From Anaerolineaceae bacterium UBA6107 (GTDB lineage: Bacteria > Chloroflexota > Anaerolineae > Anaerolineales > Anaerolineaceae), in NCBI GenBank assembly GCA_002428455.1, contig DIWL01000065.1, positions 10,917 to 36,606 of the forward strand: a stretch of 25,690 nucleotides of DNA. Direction: 5' to 3'. A program made the translations under genes and the position numbers. Below, piece by piece: positions 8,183 through 16,829 of this stretch. A model generated the notes under the pieces. The model was not told the origin of the DNA. It worked only from the letters and a program-made list of their open reading frames with translations, and searched no databases. Within the stretch, counting starts at the first letter, position 1. Every line of letters begins with the position of its first letter.

Positions 8183-8211
8183 TTGACCATAATTCGTCTT
8201 TCATGTATAAT
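8183..8211 (+). promoter_or_regulatory. rpmF: strong sigma-70 promoter of rpmF
   Basis: TTGACC (8183-8188), 17 nt, TATAAT (8206-8211), with a TG directly before the -10. Transcription should start near 8218, leaving a leader of about 48 nt. It diverges from the phosphatase promoter about 70 nt away. Confidence 0.88.
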
Positions 8212-8265
8212 CTGTCCGCCTGTCAAATGACGACGGGTAGGATTTTTTTTGACAGGAGTATAGAA

Positions 8266-8463
8266 ATGGTTCCGCTTCCAAAGAGAAAACTTTCAAAAGG
8301 TCGAAGAGACCGCCGCCGCGCTCAGGATGCACTCGAGACCGCGAATCTGGTTCAGTGCAATAATTGCGGAGAAATGCGCCTTCCTCACACGGTTTGCCCA
8401 AATTGCGGGCATTACCAAGGCAGGGAAGTCTTGCATATTGAAAAAGAAGCCAAGAAAAAGTAA
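8266..8463 (+). CDS. rpmF: 50S ribosomal protein L32
   Basis: A 65-residue L32 with the basic N-terminus PLPKRKLSKGRRDRRRAQ and a zinc-binding ribbon, Cys31-x2-Cys34 and Cys44-x2-Cys47 (CNNCGEMRLPHTVCPNCG), ending in a lysine tail. It is part of the large ribosomal subunit. The ATG at 8266 is fixed by AGGAG 7 nt upstream and by the family start; the frame is open further upstream to 8128 but that stretch overlaps the promoter and is not coding. It is monocistronic, with its own promoter and terminator. The usual partner genes (yceD, plsX, fabH) are absent here. Confidence 0.97.
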   Translation: MVPLPKRKLSKGRRDRRRAQDALETANLVQCNNCGEMRLPHTVCPNCGHYQGREVLHIEKEAKKK

Positions 8464-8468
8464 TCGAT

Positions 8469-8501
8469 AAAACAAAAACGGGCAACGCCCGTTTTTGTTT
8501 T
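8469..8501. terminator. bidirectional terminator shared by rpmF and hflX
   Basis: A perfect 15-bp stem with the loop AAC (8484-8486) spans 8469-8501. The outer stem is A-rich on the left and T-rich on the right, so both strands end in a T-tract. The hflX stop codon (8500-8502) overlaps the stem end. Confidence 0.92.
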
Positions 8502-9861
8502 AAACCTCAGGTTCATATCCTTGCGGATCTTCCGGTTCAACCCGCGGGACGTTCTGGTAAGGGGCATAGCGTGCCAGCAGTCTGCCGGGAATGAGACCCT
8601 GTATATATACCCCCTTGCGATTGTGTTCAATAACAGTGACCTGACCCTGTTCATGAAACAGGGAGATCAACTGTCCTTCCGTGTAGGGGATCTGTACTGT
8701 AACCGGAGTAAAGTTTTCGAACAACTCTTCCTCGATGGCCAACAACAAATCCTGTAACCCGATTCCCTTCAAAGCGGAAATGCCAACTGCACGTGGAAAT
8801 CCATCCAGATCATCCTTTGTCAGTTCCGGTTGTGGCAACCGGTCTATCTTGTTCAGCGCCGTAATGACAGGGATGTGATCTGCCTGGATCTGTTTGAGTG
8901 TTTCACTGACAGATTTTGCCTGTTCAATGGCATTGGGGTGGGTAATATCGACAACGTGGATCAGCAGGTCTGCCTCACTAATTTCCTCTAATGTGGCTTG
9001 GAAAGCAGCGATCAATTGGGTCGGGAGCTTCTGGATGAAGCCAACTGTGTCCGTTAATAGACCCTGGTGTCCTCCGGGAAGTTCCACGCGGCGTGTGGTG
9101 GGGTCGAGAGTAGCAAATAACTGATCGGCCACCAGTACTTCTGACCTTGTAAGCTGGTTCAATAAGGTCGACTTTCCTGCATTGGTATAACCTACGAGGC
9201 TGATCAGAGGAATGCGGGATCTTTTACGTTGTGAGCGGTAACGTTGCCGGTGAGCGCGAACTTTTTCAAGTTCCTTTTTCATTACGGAAATGCGTTTACG
9301 AATTTCACGGCGGTCAACTTCCAGCTGCGTCTCACCAGGACCGCGCAAGCCTACACCGCCGACCGAACCGGTCCGTCCACCACCTCCACCGGCTTGACGG
9401 GCAAGGTGGGTCCAGGCACGGGTGAGCCGTGGAAGGCGATATTCGTACTGCGCTAATGAAACTTGCAAGATCCCTTCGCTGGTATGCGCATGCTGAGCGA
9501 AGATGTCGAGGATCAATGCCGTACGGTCAATGACACGGAGTTTTGCTCCAAAAAATTCTTCCAGCTCGCGTTGGTGCCGGGGTGATAGCTCGGTATCGAA
9601 GATGACAATGTCTGCCATGCTTTCTTCCGCCAGCAGGGCAATCTCTTCGACCTTCCCCTTGCCAATCAGAGTGCTTGGATTGGGTACGTCCAGTTTTTGT
9701 GTCGCTTCTCCGACAATCTCGAGATTCACCGTCTGTGCCAGCAGGGCTAATTCACTGAGTGAATCCTCAAGCGAGATGAGCGGCTTTTCACTGTGGAATT
9801 CAACACCAACCAGGAATGCCCGTTCTGCAGGCGGGGTGGTTGGGATCGTCTTGTGTGGCAT
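8500..9861 (-). CDS. hflX: ribosome-associated GTPase HflX
   Basis: HflX, 453 residues from ATG 9861, splits or rescues stalled 70S ribosomes under stress. The N-terminal HflX domain shows NPSTLIGKGKVEEI and FDTELSPRHQRELE; the linker has RLTRAWTHLARQAGGGGGR and GPGETQLEVDRR. The G domain has G1 GYTNAGKST near residue 224, G3 DTVGF, and G4 NKID. I prefer ATG 9861, 2 nt after the aminotransferase TAG, over the upstream in-frame TTG at 9876; translation is then coupled to the aminotransferase. It is last in the trmFO-led minus-strand cluster and ends inside the rpmF terminator. Confidence 0.97.
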   Translation of the reverse strand: MPHKTIPTTPPAERAFLVGVEFHSEKPLISLEDSLSELALLAQTVNLEIVGEATQKLDVPNPSTLIGKGKVEEIALLAEESMADIVIFDTELSPRHQRELEEFFGAKLRVIDRTALILDIFAQHAHTSEGILQVSLAQYEYRLPRLTRAWTHLARQAGGGGGRTGSVGGVGLRGPGETQLEVDRREIRKRISVMKKELEKVRAHRQRYRSQRKRSRIPLISLVGYTNAGKSTLLNQLTRSEVLVADQLFATLDPTTRRVELPGGHQGLLTDTVGFIQKLPTQLIAAFQATLEEISEADLLIHVVDITHPNAIEQAKSVSETLKQIQADHIPVITALNKIDRLPQPELTKDDLDGFPRAVGISALKGIGLQDLLLAIEEELFENFTPVTVQIPYTEGQLISLFHEQGQVTVIEHNRKGVYIQGLIPGRLLARYAPYQNVPRVEPEDPQGYEPEV

Positions 9862-9863
9862 GA

Positions 9864-11048
9864 CTACCGGTTCCAATCTACGAGACGGGACATGGCTTCC
9901 TTGATCCGGTCGGTGGCTGTGCCAAGCGAAACGCGCAGGTATCCTTCGCCATGTTTACCATATACAACACCTGGCGTTGTGCTCACACCGGTTTCGTCCA
10001 GCAAGCGTGAGCAGAATGCGATGGAATCAGTCTGTCCGGCAGGAAGGTGTGCCCATACATAGATGGCCGCCTTGGGGATCTCCAATGTAAATCCAGCGCT
10101 GCGTAAACCATCTACCACAAGATCACGCCGCTCTTTGTACACCTGGTTCCGTTCCTCGAGCCAATCCTGTTCACCGGTGAGTGCTTTTACACCGGCGGAA
10201 AAGATGGGTCCAAAGGTTGAGGTATCCATCTGGCTTTTATAGGTAAACAAGTAGTTGATGATATCAGGATTTCCCACTGCCATGCCCAATCGCCAACCTG
10301 CCATGTTGTAGGTTTTCGATAGTGAATTGAACTCGATGGCGACGTCCCTGGCACCAGATATCTGCATCAGACTGGGGGCATTGTAACCATCAAAACAGAT
10401 GTCCACGTAAGGTGCGTCGTGAGCGATGAGAATGTGATGTTTGCGGGCGAAAAGGACAACTTCCTCGAAAAAGCTCATGTTGGCGATCGCACCGGTGGGA
10501 TTATTGGGATAATTCAGCCACAGGATTTTGGTTTTTTCGAGAGTCTCGGATGGAATTGCCTTCAGATTCGGTAGAAAATCATTTTCGGCAAGTAACGGGA
10601 AATGGACCACTTTACCACCGGCAATAATGCCGCTGGTACTGTAAACCGGATAGCCGGGATCTGGAACAAGGGCAACATCACCGGGATTGAGGATTACTTG
10701 GCTCAGGTTGAACAGACCTTCCTTGGAGCCAATCAACCCGATCACCTCATTGGCGGGGTCAAGATTCACCTCAAAGCGATCCAGATAGTAATCTGCAACC
10801 GCCTGTTTGAAGGCTTGTGTGCCACCCGTGGGAGAGTAACCATGGGTATCTGAACGGCGGCTTTGATTCACCAATTCTTCGATGATGAAATCAGCTGGCG
10901 GCAGGTCGGGTGATCCCATGTCGATGCGAATCACATCCATCCCGCTTTGTTTTAATTTATTAATTTTCTTGCCGAGAGCGGCGAAAAAGTATGGTTCAAA
11001 TGAAGAGATTCGTTGAGCCGGGGGTAGAAAGGGATTCGTTTCAATCAT
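9864..11048 (-). CDS. class I/II PLP aminotransferase, LL-diaminopimelate aminotransferase-like
   Basis: A 394-residue fold-type I aminotransferase. Visible: MGSPDLPP (substrate Gly loop), YSPTGGTQAFKQAVADYY, NYPNNPTGA (PLP-binding Asn), HDAPYVDI (Asp and Tyr contacting PLP), SLSKTYNMAGWRLG with the Schiff-base Lys245, and the C-terminal YLRVSLGTATDR arginine that binds the substrate carboxylate. The pattern is closest to DapL-like and related aspartate/alanine-type enzymes; exact substrate is uncertain. GAGGTG lies about 11 nt before the ATG, and a sigma-70-like promoter precedes it. hflX starts 2 nt after its stop. Confidence 0.88.
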   Translation of the reverse strand: MIETNPFLPPAQRISSFEPYFFAALGKKINKLKQSGMDVIRIDMGSPDLPPADFIIEELVNQSRRSDTHGYSPTGGTQAFKQAVADYYLDRFEVNLDPANEVIGLIGSKEGLFNLSQVILNPGDVALVPDPGYPVYSTSGIIAGGKVVHFPLLAENDFLPNLKAIPSETLEKTKILWLNYPNNPTGAIANMSFFEEVVLFARKHHILIAHDAPYVDICFDGYNAPSLMQISGARDVAIEFNSLSKTYNMAGWRLGMAVGNPDIINYLFTYKSQMDTSTFGPIFSAGVKALTGEQDWLEERNQVYKERRDLVVDGLRSAGFTLEIPKAAIYVWAHLPAGQTDSIAFCSRLLDETGVSTTPGVVYGKHGEGYLRVSLGTATDRIKEAMSRLVDWNR

Positions 11049-11089
11049 ATCTGAAAGGTCACCTCAATTTATTTTTTAGATCCTGGCTA

Positions 11090-11118
11090 AGTGTACGCCA
11101 GAAAAAGTGAATTGACAA
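11090..11118 (-). promoter_or_regulatory. internal sigma-70-like promoter before the aminotransferase gene
   Basis: TTGTCA (11113-11118), exactly 17 nt, TACACT (11090-11095) on the minus strand, in the only sizeable gap (75 nt) of the trmFO-hflX cluster. It would let the aminotransferase gene and hflX be expressed apart from trmFO and the peptidase gene. Confidence 0.55.
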
Positions 11119-11123
11119 ACTGC

Positions 11124-12023
11124 CTATTGGCTTATCCACGTCAGCAGAACGTCACCTACCACTCCCAAACTTAGTGGAGATACCTTGTCAGCCGTATCCT
11201 CAAGCGTGTGCCAGTAGGGATAATCAAAATCAATAATATCAATGGCTTTCAATCCCTTTGATAAAAAGGGTGTGTGATCATCCAGCATGCTATATTTCTC
11301 TTTATCAATGAAGTATTCTGCGTGACCCAGGCTAGCAGCCGTTTTCCAGATCTCATCAACCAGTTGTGGGTACGAGTTCTTCTCGCGATAAATGTTCAAA
11401 TCAGCATCGCCGATCATATCGATTATGATGACCGAATCCGGTTCACCTTCTAATGACTCAGCAAACGCCTGAGAGCCGAGGATCCAATCCCAGCCGTCAA
11501 TGCGCCCCTGATCTTCGAGATCAAAAAAGACCAGCCAGATTTTCTTGTCAATGTCTTGCGGAATCACGCGGGCGAGTTCAAGCAAAACAGCAACTCCTGA
11601 TGCCCCATCGTTAGCACCGGGAACTGGTTGAGCCCTGTACTCTGCATTCGGATCATTATCTGCCAGTAAACGGCTGTCATAATGCGCCCCCAGGATCACC
11701 CATTCCTCACCATCTCCACGCCTGGCGATGATGTTCTTGATCGGGTGCCCCAAACTTTCGGCAAGTTGAATTTCAACTTCCCAGCCTTGAATTGCCAGCT
11801 CATCTTTTATGTAGTTAATGGCAGCGTCGTGTGCTTCGGAACCAGGAGTTCGAGGACCGAAAGCCATCTGGTTGAGCATATGGGTGTAGGCTCTATCTGC
11901 ATCAAATCGCTCAGGTTGGAGGCCGTTCCTATTCAGGCTGGTAAAAACCAACACACCTACCAGGATCAATCCTGCAATTAAGGCAAGAAGAAGCCATTTA
12001 CCATGCTTTTTTCTATTGAACAT
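11124..12023 (-). CDS. membrane-anchored M28 metallopeptidase family, glutaminyl cyclase-like
   Basis: 299 residues with an uncleaved-looking N-terminal helix (residues 11-30), so the catalytic domain should sit outside the membrane. M28 metal site: GAHYDSR (His114), GANDGASG (Asp139), FFDLEDQG (Glu170/Asp171), IDMIGD (Asp202) and WHTLED (His272). The DDHTPFL near 248 and DFDYPYWHT resemble glutaminyl-peptide cyclotransferases, which form N-terminal pyroglutamate with a single zinc, more than aminopeptidases. Activity is therefore either pyroglutamate formation or peptide hydrolysis. The ATG overlaps the last 11 nt of trmFO, indicating translational coupling. Confidence 0.85.
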   Translation of the reverse strand: MFNRKKHGKWLLLALIAGLILVGVLVFTSLNRNGLQPERFDADRAYTHMLNQMAFGPRTPGSEAHDAAINYIKDELAIQGWEVEIQLAESLGHPIKNIIARRGDGEEWVILGAHYDSRLLADNDPNAEYRAQPVPGANDGASGVAVLLELARVIPQDIDKKIWLVFFDLEDQGRIDGWDWILGSQAFAESLEGEPDSVIIIDMIGDADLNIYREKNSYPQLVDEIWKTAASLGHAEYFIDKEKYSMLDDHTPFLSKGLKAIDIIDFDYPYWHTLEDTADKVSPLSLGVVGDVLLTWISQ

Positions 12024-13377
12024 ACTGATTGATCCCTGTCTCAGAGATGAATTCTGACAAGGTTCTGATCGCCCGCTTGGAAAATGCGAACCCCCTGTCT
12101 CTCTTGCTGCGCACTGGATTGTCTAAAACCGGAAGTAGGCCAAAATTTGCCTTCATTGGTTGGAAATTTTCCGGGTCGGTATAGATAAGGTAATGCATCA
12201 ATGCGCCGATCATCGTTTCGCGTGGAAAGCTCAGGAATTCCTGGTTTTTGAGATATCGGCTCATGTTGATGCCAGCCACCAGACCTGAAGCGACATTGCC
12301 GGCGTATCCTTCGCTTCCCATGATCTGTCCTGCGAAAAATAGGTTAGCACGTTGGCGTGATTGTCCCGTTTGATGCAGGCAATGCGGAGCGTTAATGTAA
12401 GTATTGCGGTGCATTTGACCATATCTCACGAAAACTGCCTGTTCAAGTCCGGGAATCAAACGGAACACTCTCTCCTGTTCAGAGTACGTCAGGTTGGTTT
12501 GAAACCCCACCAGATTTACAAGAGTTTTTGCCAGGTCATCCTGTCGTAATTGGAGTACGGCAAAAGGATGCCGGCCGGTGCGGGGATCGGTGATCCCAAC
12601 AGGGCGCAAGGGACCATAACTGAGGGCTTGAATCTCACGGGCAGCCAGAACTTCTATGGGTAAACAAGCTTCAAAGAATTTATTTGCGGATGGCATCGGG
12701 GTATCATTTTCCGGTTGCTCAAAAGGCTTGAGTTCTACTTTTTCAGCATCTACCAACGCATCAATAAATTGTTTGTATTCCTGTTCATCGAGCGGGCAAT
12801 TGAGGTAATCCCCTTCCGTCTCCTCGTTTCCTTTGTCATAACGGGAGCCCCAAAAGGCTTTACTCATGTCAATGCTTCCTGATTCTACGATCGGTGAGAC
12901 CGCATCATAAAAGTAGAGGAATTGATGACCAAGCAGTACTGAAATACTGGTCGATAGGGCAGGTGAGGTAAGTGGTCCGCTTGCGACAATGCAGGGACCT
13001 TCTGGTACAGCTGTGATCTCCTGGCGGATGATTTCTACACCGGGGGTGTTGCCCAGCCGTTCTGTGACGGTGATTGCAAAAGTCTCACGGTCTACTGCCA
13101 AGGCACGGCCGGCAGGAAGGGAGCTATCGTCGGCACAACGCATGATGAACGAATTCAATGATCTCAGTTCGGTCTTGAGTAATCCGGACGGGCGGTGGCG
13201 CTGGTTTGTACCAAAGGAATTGGAACAGACAATTTCCGCCAACCAGCCGGTGAGATGGACTGAGGTTTGTGTGTGAGGGCGCATTTCATACAGCGTCACC
13301 CGTAATCCGCGTCTGGCTGCCTGCCAGGCTGCTTCACAACCAGCCAGTCCGCCACCAACAATGATCAGATCTGCCAT
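12013..13377 (-). CDS. trmFO: methylenetetrahydrofolate-tRNA-(uracil-5-)-methyltransferase TrmFO
   Basis: A 454-residue TrmFO, which makes m5U54 in the tRNA T-loop using methylenetetrahydrofolate and FAD. The FAD motif GGGLAG is at residues 8-13; YEMRP, the EIVCSNSFG segment with Cys51 (matching the conserved Cys53 of the B. subtilis enzyme) and the second conserved Cys in FFEACLPIEVLA are present, as are YGPLRPVG and NLFFAGQIMGSEGY. AGGAG precedes the ATG by 4 nt. It diverges from rpoN and heads the minus-strand cluster. Only a poor promoter (TAAAAT near the start, no -35) is visible for it. Confidence 0.97.
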   Translation of the reverse strand: MADLIIVGGGLAGCEAAWQAARRGLRVTLYEMRPHTQTSVHLTGWLAEIVCSNSFGTNQRHRPSGLLKTELRSLNSFIMRCADDSSLPAGRALAVDRETFAITVTERLGNTPGVEIIRQEITAVPEGPCIVASGPLTSPALSTSISVLLGHQFLYFYDAVSPIVESGSIDMSKAFWGSRYDKGNEETEGDYLNCPLDEQEYKQFIDALVDAEKVELKPFEQPENDTPMPSANKFFEACLPIEVLAAREIQALSYGPLRPVGITDPRTGRHPFAVLQLRQDDLAKTLVNLVGFQTNLTYSEQERVFRLIPGLEQAVFVRYGQMHRNTYINAPHCLHQTGQSRQRANLFFAGQIMGSEGYAGNVASGLVAGINMSRYLKNQEFLSFPRETMIGALMHYLIYTDPENFQPMKANFGLLPVLDNPVRSKRDRGFAFSKRAIRTLSEFISETGINQYVQ

Positions 13378-13414
13378 GTTACTCCTACTGATATTTTATC
13401 ATCCCGAAAATTGC

Positions 13415-13430
13415 TGGCATAAAACTTGCA
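13415..13430 (+). promoter_or_regulatory. rpoN: sigma-54 (-24/-12) promoter of rpoN
   Basis: TGGCATAAAACTTGCA has the invariant GG (13416-13417) and GC (13428-13429) with exactly 10 nt between them, as in the consensus TGGCACG-N4-TTGCW. Transcription should begin near 13441, about 36 nt before the rpoN ATG. It implies that sigma-54 drives its own gene. Confidence 0.85.
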
Positions 13431-13476
13431 CTAAATGTGGTAATCAGCTATACTCAACTCAGGATAGGGGCTGCAA

Positions 13477-14886
13477 ATGATACAGATACCGCATCAAACC
13501 CAAAAACCACTTACGACAGCGCATCTTGCTCAAACAATGGCATTGTTGGAATTGACAGCGGATGAATTGCGACAACAGATCGATTCTGAACTGGCAGGAA
13601 ACCCCGCCCTGGAGTTGATCGAAGAGAGGCGATGTCCGACCTGCCACCGTATTCTGACTGAACCGGGAAAGTGTCCGGTGTGCAGCATTCCCAACAACCC
13701 GCAATCTGAAGAACCCGTGGTGTTTTTATCACCGCGTGAGGAGTTCATCCCCCGTAAGGATTACCTCGATACCGAGATCGAAGATGAACCTTTTGCTCCT
13801 GCTGCCGAGGAATTACCGACTTATGTGCTGCGCCAGATCGGGCCTGATCTAAAGCCGGCGGAACGCGGATTGGCGGCTTTCCTGTTAACCCATCTGGATG
13901 AAGATGGACTGCTCACCACCTCGCTCATGGAAGTGTCGCGCTACACACACTTTCCGATCTCCGTGGTGGAAAAAGTACAGCATATGATCCAAATGGCAGA
14001 TCCAATCGGAGTTGGTTCCTGTTCCACGACTGAAGCATTACTCGTTCAGTTGCAGGCTCTGAGGGAGGTAGGCGATGTACCCGTGCTGGCAGAAGAACTG
14101 ATAAAAGACGGTATGAATAACCTCAGCCACCACCAATACGCAGAGCTGGCGCATCGCTACGGCGTGCCGGTGAAACAGATCATAGCCACCGTCAAATTCA
14201 TTGCTGAAAACTTGAGCCCGTTTCCAGCCAGGTCACACTGGGGCGATACCCGGCATCCGGGCTCAAATTCAACTCAGGTATATCACCAGCCTGATGTCAT
14301 GATCAGTTATCTGAATGAAGATCCGGAAAACCCGCTGGTTGTGGAGATCGTGATGCCATTAAGCGGTACTTTGCAGGTTAATCCGTTGTTCAAACAGGCC
14401 ATCCGCCAGGCTGATGATGATTCAAAAACAGAATTGAAAAGAGACCTTGAAAAAGCGTCTCTGTTTGTAAAATGCCTGCAACAACGAAACCACACAATGG
14501 AAAGATTGCTCACGCGCGTGGTGAGTTTACAGCGGGAATATATAATTAAGGGTGAAAAATACCTGAAACCGGTGACCAGGGCGCATTTGTCAAGAGAGTT
14601 GGAAGTCCATGAGTCAACCATCTCCCGGGCTGTGGCTAACAAGGCTGTTCAGCTGCCTAACAAAAGGATCGTTCCCCTGGCTTCCTTTTTTGATCGCAGT
14701 TTGAATGTTCGTAGTGTGTTGAAAGAGATCATCGAGAAGGAACCAAAACCGTACAGTGATTCTGATCTCGTTGATATGCTTGGAGAAAAAGGTTACAGCG
14801 TTGCACGCCGTACTGTTGCCAAGTATCGCTCGATCGAGGGAATATTGCCCGCTCACCTCAGAAAGGCTACTGCCAAGGGTAGATGA
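13477..14886 (+). CDS. rpoN: RNA polymerase sigma-54 factor RpoN with a zinc-ribbon-like insert
   Basis: A 469-residue sigma-54. Region I is short but recognisable (TAHLAQTMALLELTADELRQ, then NPALE at 42-46). Directly after it, Cys53-x2-Cys56 and Cys66-x2-Cys69 form a zinc-ribbon-like knuckle that standard RpoN proteins lack. The core-binding region follows, then a helix-turn-helix around residues 365-395 (LSRELEVHESTISRAVANK) and the RpoN box ARRTVAKYR at 443-451, which contacts the -24 element. The ATG follows a purine-rich AGGATAGGGG. Its TGA overlaps the kinase ATG. A sigma-54 promoter sits upstream, so autoregulation is likely. Confidence 0.96.
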   Translation: MIQIPHQTQKPLTTAHLAQTMALLELTADELRQQIDSELAGNPALELIEERRCPTCHRILTEPGKCPVCSIPNNPQSEEPVVFLSPREEFIPRKDYLDTEIEDEPFAPAAEELPTYVLRQIGPDLKPAERGLAAFLLTHLDEDGLLTTSLMEVSRYTHFPISVVEKVQHMIQMADPIGVGSCSTTEALLVQLQALREVGDVPVLAEELIKDGMNNLSHHQYAELAHRYGVPVKQIIATVKFIAENLSPFPARSHWGDTRHPGSNSTQVYHQPDVMISYLNEDPENPLVVEIVMPLSGTLQVNPLFKQAIRQADDDSKTELKRDLEKASLFVKCLQQRNHTMERLLTRVVSLQREYIIKGEKYLKPVTRAHLSRELEVHESTISRAVANKAVQLPNKRIVPLASFFDRSLNVRSVLKEIIEKEPKPYSDSDLVDMLGEKGYSVARRTVAKYRSIEGILPAHLRKATAKGR

Positions 14887-16829
14887 GATCAATCACGAAT
14901 AAGTTTCCAGGTGCCATCAAGGGCAGGAAGGAACCCGGACTAAAAGAAATCACTTCCCTCTTGAACTTTGATGCAGTACCGACAGCTCTGGTGGATACAG
15001 AATCGCAGAGCGTGTTGTTTATTAACAGCAGGCTTATTAAACTATCCTATTACTCGCAGCAGGATGTAAACCTGAAGAATGTGCGGTTCATTTTGCCGGG
15101 TTTGGACCTTTTGACGGCATACTCAGGGGAAATTCGCAACTTGAAGTTGGATCGCAAGAATCTTGACCCCATCGACACCAGGGTACGATTTGATTACCTG
15201 GACCAGAACGGAAAATGGCTCGTTCTCAGGTTTCTACCAAAAACGGTGGATGACCTTGAAAGAAAGATTCAACTTGAAGGTACTTATCGGCGGCTGACTG
15301 AATTTGTCCAATTAACTGATTCACCTGAAATAACCTACAAAGTAATGCAAGGGGTGCAGATCATCAGACAGATCCTCGATTGTGGTGCTGTCGGACTTTT
15401 TCAGGCAGATCCGGAGCACCCGCAACTAATGCGGATCGCTGAAGCCGGCGATAATGTCCAGTTTCCGGAAACTTTACCCTCTACTGACCTGATCCGCCTG
15501 GACAAACCTTCCATTTGGGTGTCCGGGAACCGCATTCTTACAGAACTTCACCGCAGCGGTAAAGTGAACGGTTATGAATATGTGGCGTCTGCACCATTGT
15601 TCCAAGGCGGAGGAGCATTCGGTTTGTTGGTTGCTGCCGGCAAGGGCAGTATTCCCATCAATTTGAGCCTGGATGGAATGGAATTGCTATCAGCATTGCT
15701 CTTGTCTCTTTTCCAACAGCAAATGCTGGTAAACAATCTCAATAATAAGATCGACCAATCAATTGGCATTATAAACTTGCGCAATCTCACTTTTGATTAT
15801 ATGAACGAAGCCGTCATTGTCGTGGATGACAAGCTCATAATCAAGGAGATCAACCTTGCAGCTGAATACATGTTCGGTTACGCTGCTTGGGAGGTAAAAG
15901 GTCAGACCTACGAGAATATCCTGATCGGAACGGATAGGCTGCTGCCCGCTTTCCAGGATGCTCAAAAAGGAAAGGCTACTTTCAATATCGGGGAGGCTTC
16001 GCTAAATCGTCGTGATGGTCAGTCATTCCCGGTAGAAGTCAAGGTGATACCCGTTGTTTCAGGTGAAAACGTTATCGGGATGGAAATCCTGATCACGGAC
16101 ATCAGTGAGCACGAAGAAAGCAAAGCGGTGACGCAGCAATTGGAGCATCGAGCGGTGCTGGGGGATTACACCGCGGCTTTTGCACATGATGTACGTAATC
16201 CAATCAACAATATATCCACCGGATTACAGCTGCTTTCCGCGTCATTGGAAGAGGCTGATCCCAACCAGGATATCATCAACCGCATGTTGGGGGATTGCAC
16301 CAGGCTGAATCACTTGATGGAATCTTTCCTTGCATTTTCCCGTCCTCTCGAATTAAAATTTGAACCCTTCGAAGCTGAGCCATTTCTCAAGCGCATCATC
16401 GATCGCTGGCAGCCTCGAATGGCAAGGGTAAACGTAAAACCGATATTAAGTGTGGAAAAAGACTTAAAAAGGATCATAGGTGATCCACGCTCTCTTGAAA
16501 ATGTATTTACGAACCTGATCTCAAATGCATTGGAAGCGATGACAGAAACGGGTGATACTCTGGCGGTTAAGGCTGTAATGATCAATGAGATCAATGGACA
16601 CCCGGCTGTCGAGATCAGCGTTTCAGACAATGGTCCTGGTATCCCGGAAGATGTAAAAGAAAGAATCTTTGAACCTTTTGTGACCACTCGCAAAATGGGT
16701 ACAGGGTTAGGACTGGCGATCACCAAACAGATCGTGAATGCCCATAAAGGCAGTCTCCGGGTGGATTCCTTTCCCGGTGGAACTGTTTTCACTGTACAAT
16801 TACCTGCTGAAAGGGAAGAATCAAAATGA
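14883..16829 (+). CDS. soluble sensor histidine kinase, PAS-GAF-PAS-HisKA-HATPase, NtrB-like
   Basis: 648 residues without any membrane helix or signal peptide, so it senses something inside the cell. Inferred order: PAS-like region (about 25-120), GAF-like region (about 140-290), PAS (about 310-415, EAVIVVDDKLIIKEINLAAEYMFGY cut here), HisKA with phospho-acceptor His435 in AFAHDVRNPINNI, and HATPase with N box NLISNALEA, G1 VSDNGPGIP and G2 MGTGLGLAI. The H-box form is that of NtrB-type kinases that pair with sigma-54 activators. ATGA overlaps couple it to rpoN before and the regulator after, giving a clear cognate pair. Ligand unknown. Confidence 0.93.
   Translation: MRSITNKFPGAIKGRKEPGLKEITSLLNFDAVPTALVDTESQSVLFINSRLIKLSYYSQQDVNLKNVRFILPGLDLLTAYSGEIRNLKLDRKNLDPIDTRVRFDYLDQNGKWLVLRFLPKTVDDLERKIQLEGTYRRLTEFVQLTDSPEITYKVMQGVQIIRQILDCGAVGLFQADPEHPQLMRIAEAGDNVQFPETLPSTDLIRLDKPSIWVSGNRILTELHRSGKVNGYEYVASAPLFQGGGAFGLLVAAGKGSIPINLSLDGMELLSALLLSLFQQQMLVNNLNNKIDQSIGIINLRNLTFDYMNEAVIVVDDKLIIKEINLAAEYMFGYAAWEVKGQTYENILIGTDRLLPAFQDAQKGKATFNIGEASLNRRDGQSFPVEVKVIPVVSGENVIGMEILITDISEHEESKAVTQQLEHRAVLGDYTAAFAHDVRNPINNISTGLQLLSASLEEADPNQDIINRMLGDCTRLNHLMESFLAFSRPLELKFEPFEAEPFLKRIIDRWQPRMARVNVKPILSVEKDLKRIIGDPRSLENVFTNLISNALEAMTETGDTLAVKAVMINEINGHPAVEISVSDNGPGIPEDVKERIFEPFVTTRKMGTGLGLAITKQIVNAHKGSLRVDSFPGGTVFTVQLPAEREESK

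Noticed and set aside
8128..8265. N-terminal extension of the L32 reading frame
   Set aside because: It would overlap the rpmF promoter and lacks homology; the ATG at 8266 has a proper Shine-Dalgarno and the family N-terminus.
13511..13748. Minus-strand open frames opposite the rpoN N-terminus
   Set aside because: They mirror the coding strand of a convincing RpoN and have no ribosome site or domain.
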